A stretch of DNA of 64,000 nt from contig JACKLO010000007.1 of NCBI GenBank assembly GCA_024235915.1, forward strand, positions 62,001-126,000, in the 5' to 3' direction. How positions within the stretch are numbered: position 1 is the first letter of the stretch; every line of letters starts with the position of its first letter. Shown here piece by piece: positions 61,660-64,000 of this stretch. The stretch is from Burkholderiaceae bacterium (GTDB lineage Bacteria > Pseudomonadota > Gammaproteobacteria > Burkholderiales > Burkholderiaceae_C). The translations under genes and the position numbers were made by a program. The notes below the pieces were generated by a model. That model saw only the letters and a program-made list of their open reading frames with translations, was not told the DNA's origin and ran no database searches.

Positions 61660-62799
61660 CTATTGGATGAAGTGGCCGTCGCCGGCGACCATGGACAGGT
61701 CCACGAAGCGGCTGCCGGCGTGGTCGTCAGGCCGGTAGCGCACCGACATGCCGCCCAGGTCGAGGTCGAAGCTGGCCAGCACCTTCAGCAGCGACGCCCG
61801 CGTGGGTGCCGGCCCGGCAGCACGCAACGCGGCCACCAGCACCTGCGCGGTGGCGTAGCCCTCCAGGCTGCTGTAGCCGAACGGCGTGTCGCCCATGGCC
61901 GCCCGCCAGGCCGCCTGGTAGCGGCGCGTCAGCGCCGTCTTGCGCGCAAAGGGGCTGGGCACCACCTGTGCGAAGACCATGTTGCGGGCCAGCGGGCCGA
62001 GTGCCGTGGCCAGGGCCGTCGAGCCACTGTTGACACCCCAGAACGCCGCGCGCAGCCCCGCCGCTCGGGCGCGACGGATCAGCCGTTCATAGACCGCAGG
62101 CGAGCCGTGGTTGAGCACCAGGTCGACCTGCGCGGTGTCGAGGCCAGCGATCACTGCGTCGAGTTGAGCGTCGGTGACGTTGCCCCCGAAGGCCTGCCCG
62201 CCGGCGAACGCCATCGCGGCTTCGGCCGCCAGGCGCTGCACATTCGCCAGGTGTTCCCGGCCGGTGGGCGAATCGCTGTGGAACAGGGCCACGCGGCGCA
62301 GCCCGGTACGCCGCCCATAGGCCACCAGGGCCCGGAACTCGTCCAGGTGTTCAGCACGCACCGGAAACACCATCTCGTGCACGGGCCGGCGCAGGCCGGG
62401 CGAACCGGCCATCGGGCCGATGAAAGGCGTGCGCGACGCCATGGCGACCTTCGCCACGGCACCGGACGGACCGCCCTCGACCGAACCGAAGAGCAGCAAC
62501 ACGCCATCTCCGACCAGGCGCTGTGCGTTGGCTTCGGCCTGTTCCACGCGATTGCCGTCGTCCAGCGTGCGCAGTTCGATGAGCTGACCCTGCACACCGC
62601 CTTCGCGGTTGGCGGCCTCCAGCGCGAGCTTGACGCCGGCGAGCGCCGCGTTGCCATGCGCGTTGCGGCCCGCTTCCAGCGTGATGCTCTGGCCGACGAC
62701 CAAAGGCGCGACGGCCGCCCGGCCGATCGTGGGCGCACCCAGGCCGGCGCTCAGGCCCAGATGAAGGAGGTGCCGACGGGACAAGGAAGGCGCTGGCAT
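61660..62799 (-). CDS. Branched-chain amino acid-type ABC transporter substrate-binding protein
   Basis: The 379-residue protein belongs to the LivJ-like (Peripla_BP_6) family: LVVGQSITLEAGRNAHGNA, GVKLALEAANREGG, LLLFGSVEGGPSGAVAKVA and LDLGGMSVRYRPDDHAGSRFVDL. An N-terminal leader SRRHLLHLGLSAGLGAP resembles a Tat-type signal. The ligand is unknown, and no permease or ATPase gene is adjacent, so it may serve a distant transporter or act as a sensor. The start at 62799 gives the leader at the N-terminus. Confidence 0.9.
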   Translation of the reverse strand: MPAPSLSRRHLLHLGLSAGLGAPTIGRAAVAPLVVGQSITLEAGRNAHGNAALAGVKLALEAANREGGVQGQLIELRTLDDGNRVEQAEANAQRLVGDGVLLLFGSVEGGPSGAVAKVAMASRTPFIGPMAGSPGLRRPVHEMVFPVRAEHLDEFRALVAYGRRTGLRRVALFHSDSPTGREHLANVQRLAAEAAMAFAGGQAFGGNVTDAQLDAVIAGLDTAQVDLVLNHGSPAVYERLIRRARAAGLRAAFWGVNSGSTALATALGPLARNMVFAQVVPSPFARKTALTRRYQAAWRAAMGDTPFGYSSLEGYATAQVLVAALRAAGPAPTRASLLKVLASFDLDLGGMSVRYRPDDHAGSRFVDLSMVAGDGHFIQ

Positions 62800-62917
62800 C
62801 GGACGATGATCGGACGCCGGGGCCGGGCCCGTCAACGCCACGTCTCGCGGGGCCGACAGATCGGTGCCGGTCACGTGGCACGCCGCGGAGATCAAACGTC
62901 GCCAGCCCGGCTCACAG

Positions 62918-62923
62918 TAGAAT
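62918..62923 (+). promoter_or_regulatory. -10-like hexamer TAGAAT of yebC
   Basis: TAGAAT lies 31 bases before the ATG, giving a conventional leader with a GGTGAGG ribosome-binding site. It contrasts with the leaderless-type genes. Confidence 0.5.
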
Positions 62924-62954
62924 CGAGGGTTTTCCCAAATTCTGGTGAGGCAGC

Positions 62955-63680
62955 ATGGCCGGTCATTCCAAGTGGGCCAACATCCAGCACCGCAAGGGCC
63001 GTCAGGACGAGAAGCGGGGCAAGATCTGGACCCGCATCATCCGCGAAATCACGGTGGCGGCGCGCCAGGGCGGGGCCGACATCAGCGCCAACCCTCGCCT
63101 GCGGCTGGCAGTGGACAAGGCCAAGGCGGCCAACATGCCGGCCGACCGCATCAAGTACAACATCGACAAGGCCTCGGGTGCGCTGGAAGGCATCAACTAC
63201 GAGGAAATCCGCTACGAGGGCTACGGCATCGGCGGCGCGGCCATCATCGTCGACACGATGACCGACAACCGTGTGCGCACGGTGGCCGAAGTGCGCCACG
63301 CCTTCAGCAAGTACGGCGGCAATCTGGGGACCGATGGTTCCGTGGCCTTCCAGTTCAAGCACTGCGGGCAGCTGGTGTTTGCGCCGGGCACATCGGAAGA
63401 CAAGGTCATGGAAGTGGCGCTGGAGGCCGGTGCCGAGGACGTGGTCACCGACGACGATGGCGCCATCGAAGTGCTCACGGCGCCACCTGATTTCGAAGCC
63501 GTGCGCGATGCGCTGGCCGCCGTCGGGCTGACCGCCGAAATCGCGGAGGTCACGATGCGCGCGGAGAACACGATCCCGTTGACGGGTGACGACGCCGCGC
63601 GCATGCAGAAGCTGCTCGACGTCATCGAGGACCTGGACGACGTGCAGGCGGTCTATCACAACGCGGAAATCGAAGCCTGA
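62955..63680 (+). CDS. yebC: YebC/PmpR family protein (translation or transcription factor)
   Basis: The 241-residue protein starts MAGHSKWANIQHRKGRQDEKRGK, the invariant family N-terminus, followed by TRIIREITVAARQGGAD, DRIKYNIDKASG and FAPGTSEDKVMEVALEAGAEDV. YebC proteins have been described as transcription regulators and recently as ribosome-associated factors that aid translation of difficult motifs. It overlaps purD in TGATG. Confidence 0.97.
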   Translation: MAGHSKWANIQHRKGRQDEKRGKIWTRIIREITVAARQGGADISANPRLRLAVDKAKAANMPADRIKYNIDKASGALEGINYEEIRYEGYGIGGAAIIVDTMTDNRVRTVAEVRHAFSKYGGNLGTDGSVAFQFKHCGQLVFAPGTSEDKVMEVALEAGAEDVVTDDDGAIEVLTAPPDFEAVRDALAAVGLTAEIAEVTMRAENTIPLTGDDAARMQKLLDVIEDLDDVQAVYHNAEIEA

Positions 63681-64000
63681 TGAAAGTCCTCGTGATCGGC
63701 AACGGCGGCCGCGAACACGCCATCGCCTGGAAGCTTGCGCAGAGCGAGCGTGTGCAGCAGGTCTTCGTGGCGCCCGGCAACGGCGGCACGGCGGCCGACC
63801 CGGCGCTGCACAACCTGCCGATCACCGACATCGCCGCGCTGGCCGACTTTGCGCAGGCGGAGAAGATCGCACTCACCGTGGTCGGCCCCGAGGCGCCGCT
63901 GGCCGCTGGCGTGGTGGACCTGTTCCGCGCGCGCGGCCTGCGCATCTTTGGCCCCACGCAGGCGGCGGCGCAACTGGAAAGCTCCAAGGCCTTTGCCAAG
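63680..64000 (+). CDS. purD: PurD, phosphoribosylamine-glycine ligase, 3' end missing
   Basis: The visible 107 residues start MKVLVIGNGGREHAIAWKLAQ, the purD N-terminus with its Gly-rich loop, and continue VVGPEAPLAAGVVDLF. The ATP-grasp domain lies beyond the window. The enzyme makes glycinamide ribonucleotide in purine synthesis. The start is fixed by the TGATG overlap with yebC. Confidence 0.97.
   Translation, partial: MKVLVIGNGGREHAIAWKLAQSERVQQVFVAPGNGGTAADPALHNLPITDIAALADFAQAEKIALTVVGPEAPLAAGVVDLFRARGLRIFGPTQAAAQLESSKAFAK

Overview
The window is a stretch of chromosome from a very GC-rich betaproteobacterium. The synteny (ribBA-ribH-nusB, glyA-nrdR, ybgC-tolQRA, yebC-purD), the C/G-ending codons and three PEP-CTERM proteins point to Burkholderiales, most likely the Rubrivivax/Leptothrix/Sphaerotilaceae side of the order. 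Genus cannot be fixed from sequence alone. There is no CRISPR array, tRNA, rRNA, phage or transposase gene; this is mostly core genome with small accessory islands. Both ends cut through genes: a flavin disulfide oxidoreductase on the left and purD on the right.

Layout. 0-3 kb: three overlapping plus-strand genes (disulfide oxidoreductase, DUF3047, NDH-2/SelD-N-like flavoprotein). 3-5.5 kb: ybgC-tolQ-tolR-tolA, with a tandem 76-bp repeat between tolQ and tolR. 5.5-10 kb: a Cache-domain histidine kinase with a NarL-type regulator, then a Ser/Thr kinase paired with a TssQ-like lipoprotein. 10-15.5 kb: riboflavin genes (ribD, ribBA, ribH) with nusB and an aminotransferase, interrupted by a PEP-CTERM gene that has its own sigma-54-type promoter and terminator. 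15.5-20.4 kb: six minor-pilin genes without pilY1. 20.5-25.2 kb: nrdR, glyA with a structured leader, a lytic transglycosylase and ubiD. A candidate structured small RNA lies at about 25.28-25.42 kb. 25.4-33 kb: catabolic enzymes, namely a luciferase-like oxidoreductase, a GMC oxidoreductase, a penicillin-acylase-family amidase and a cobalt-type nitrile hydratase (alpha, beta, accessory protein). 33-42 kb: an ABC exporter, a PaiB-like flavoprotein, a Cpx-like stress operon (Spy, methyltransferase, regulator, sensor) and YgiQ. 42-52.5 kb: peptidase, class V aminotransferase, GDSL esterase with PEP-CTERM tail, HDOD protein, YedI-like membrane protein, PhyH dioxygenase, FKBP. 52.5-64 kb: glnS, a LytS/LytTR-type pair, an M14 peptidase, a third PEP-CTERM protein, a HerA-like ATPase, a branched-chain-type binding protein, yebC and purD.

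Three sequence-level patterns stand out. First, a family of palindromic repeats (about 76-81 bp) occurs at four loci: as tandem dimers with an identical 76-bp period at two loci, singly between glyA and nrdR, and once inside the reading frame of an S9 peptidase, where it adds 27 residues. Second, at least ten genes have a -10-like hexamer 6-8 bases before the start codon, with no room for a ribosome-binding site, which predicts leaderless messages. Third, the ubiD downstream region contains four consecutive hairpins, a promoter-like element and an intrinsic terminator, but no reading frame.
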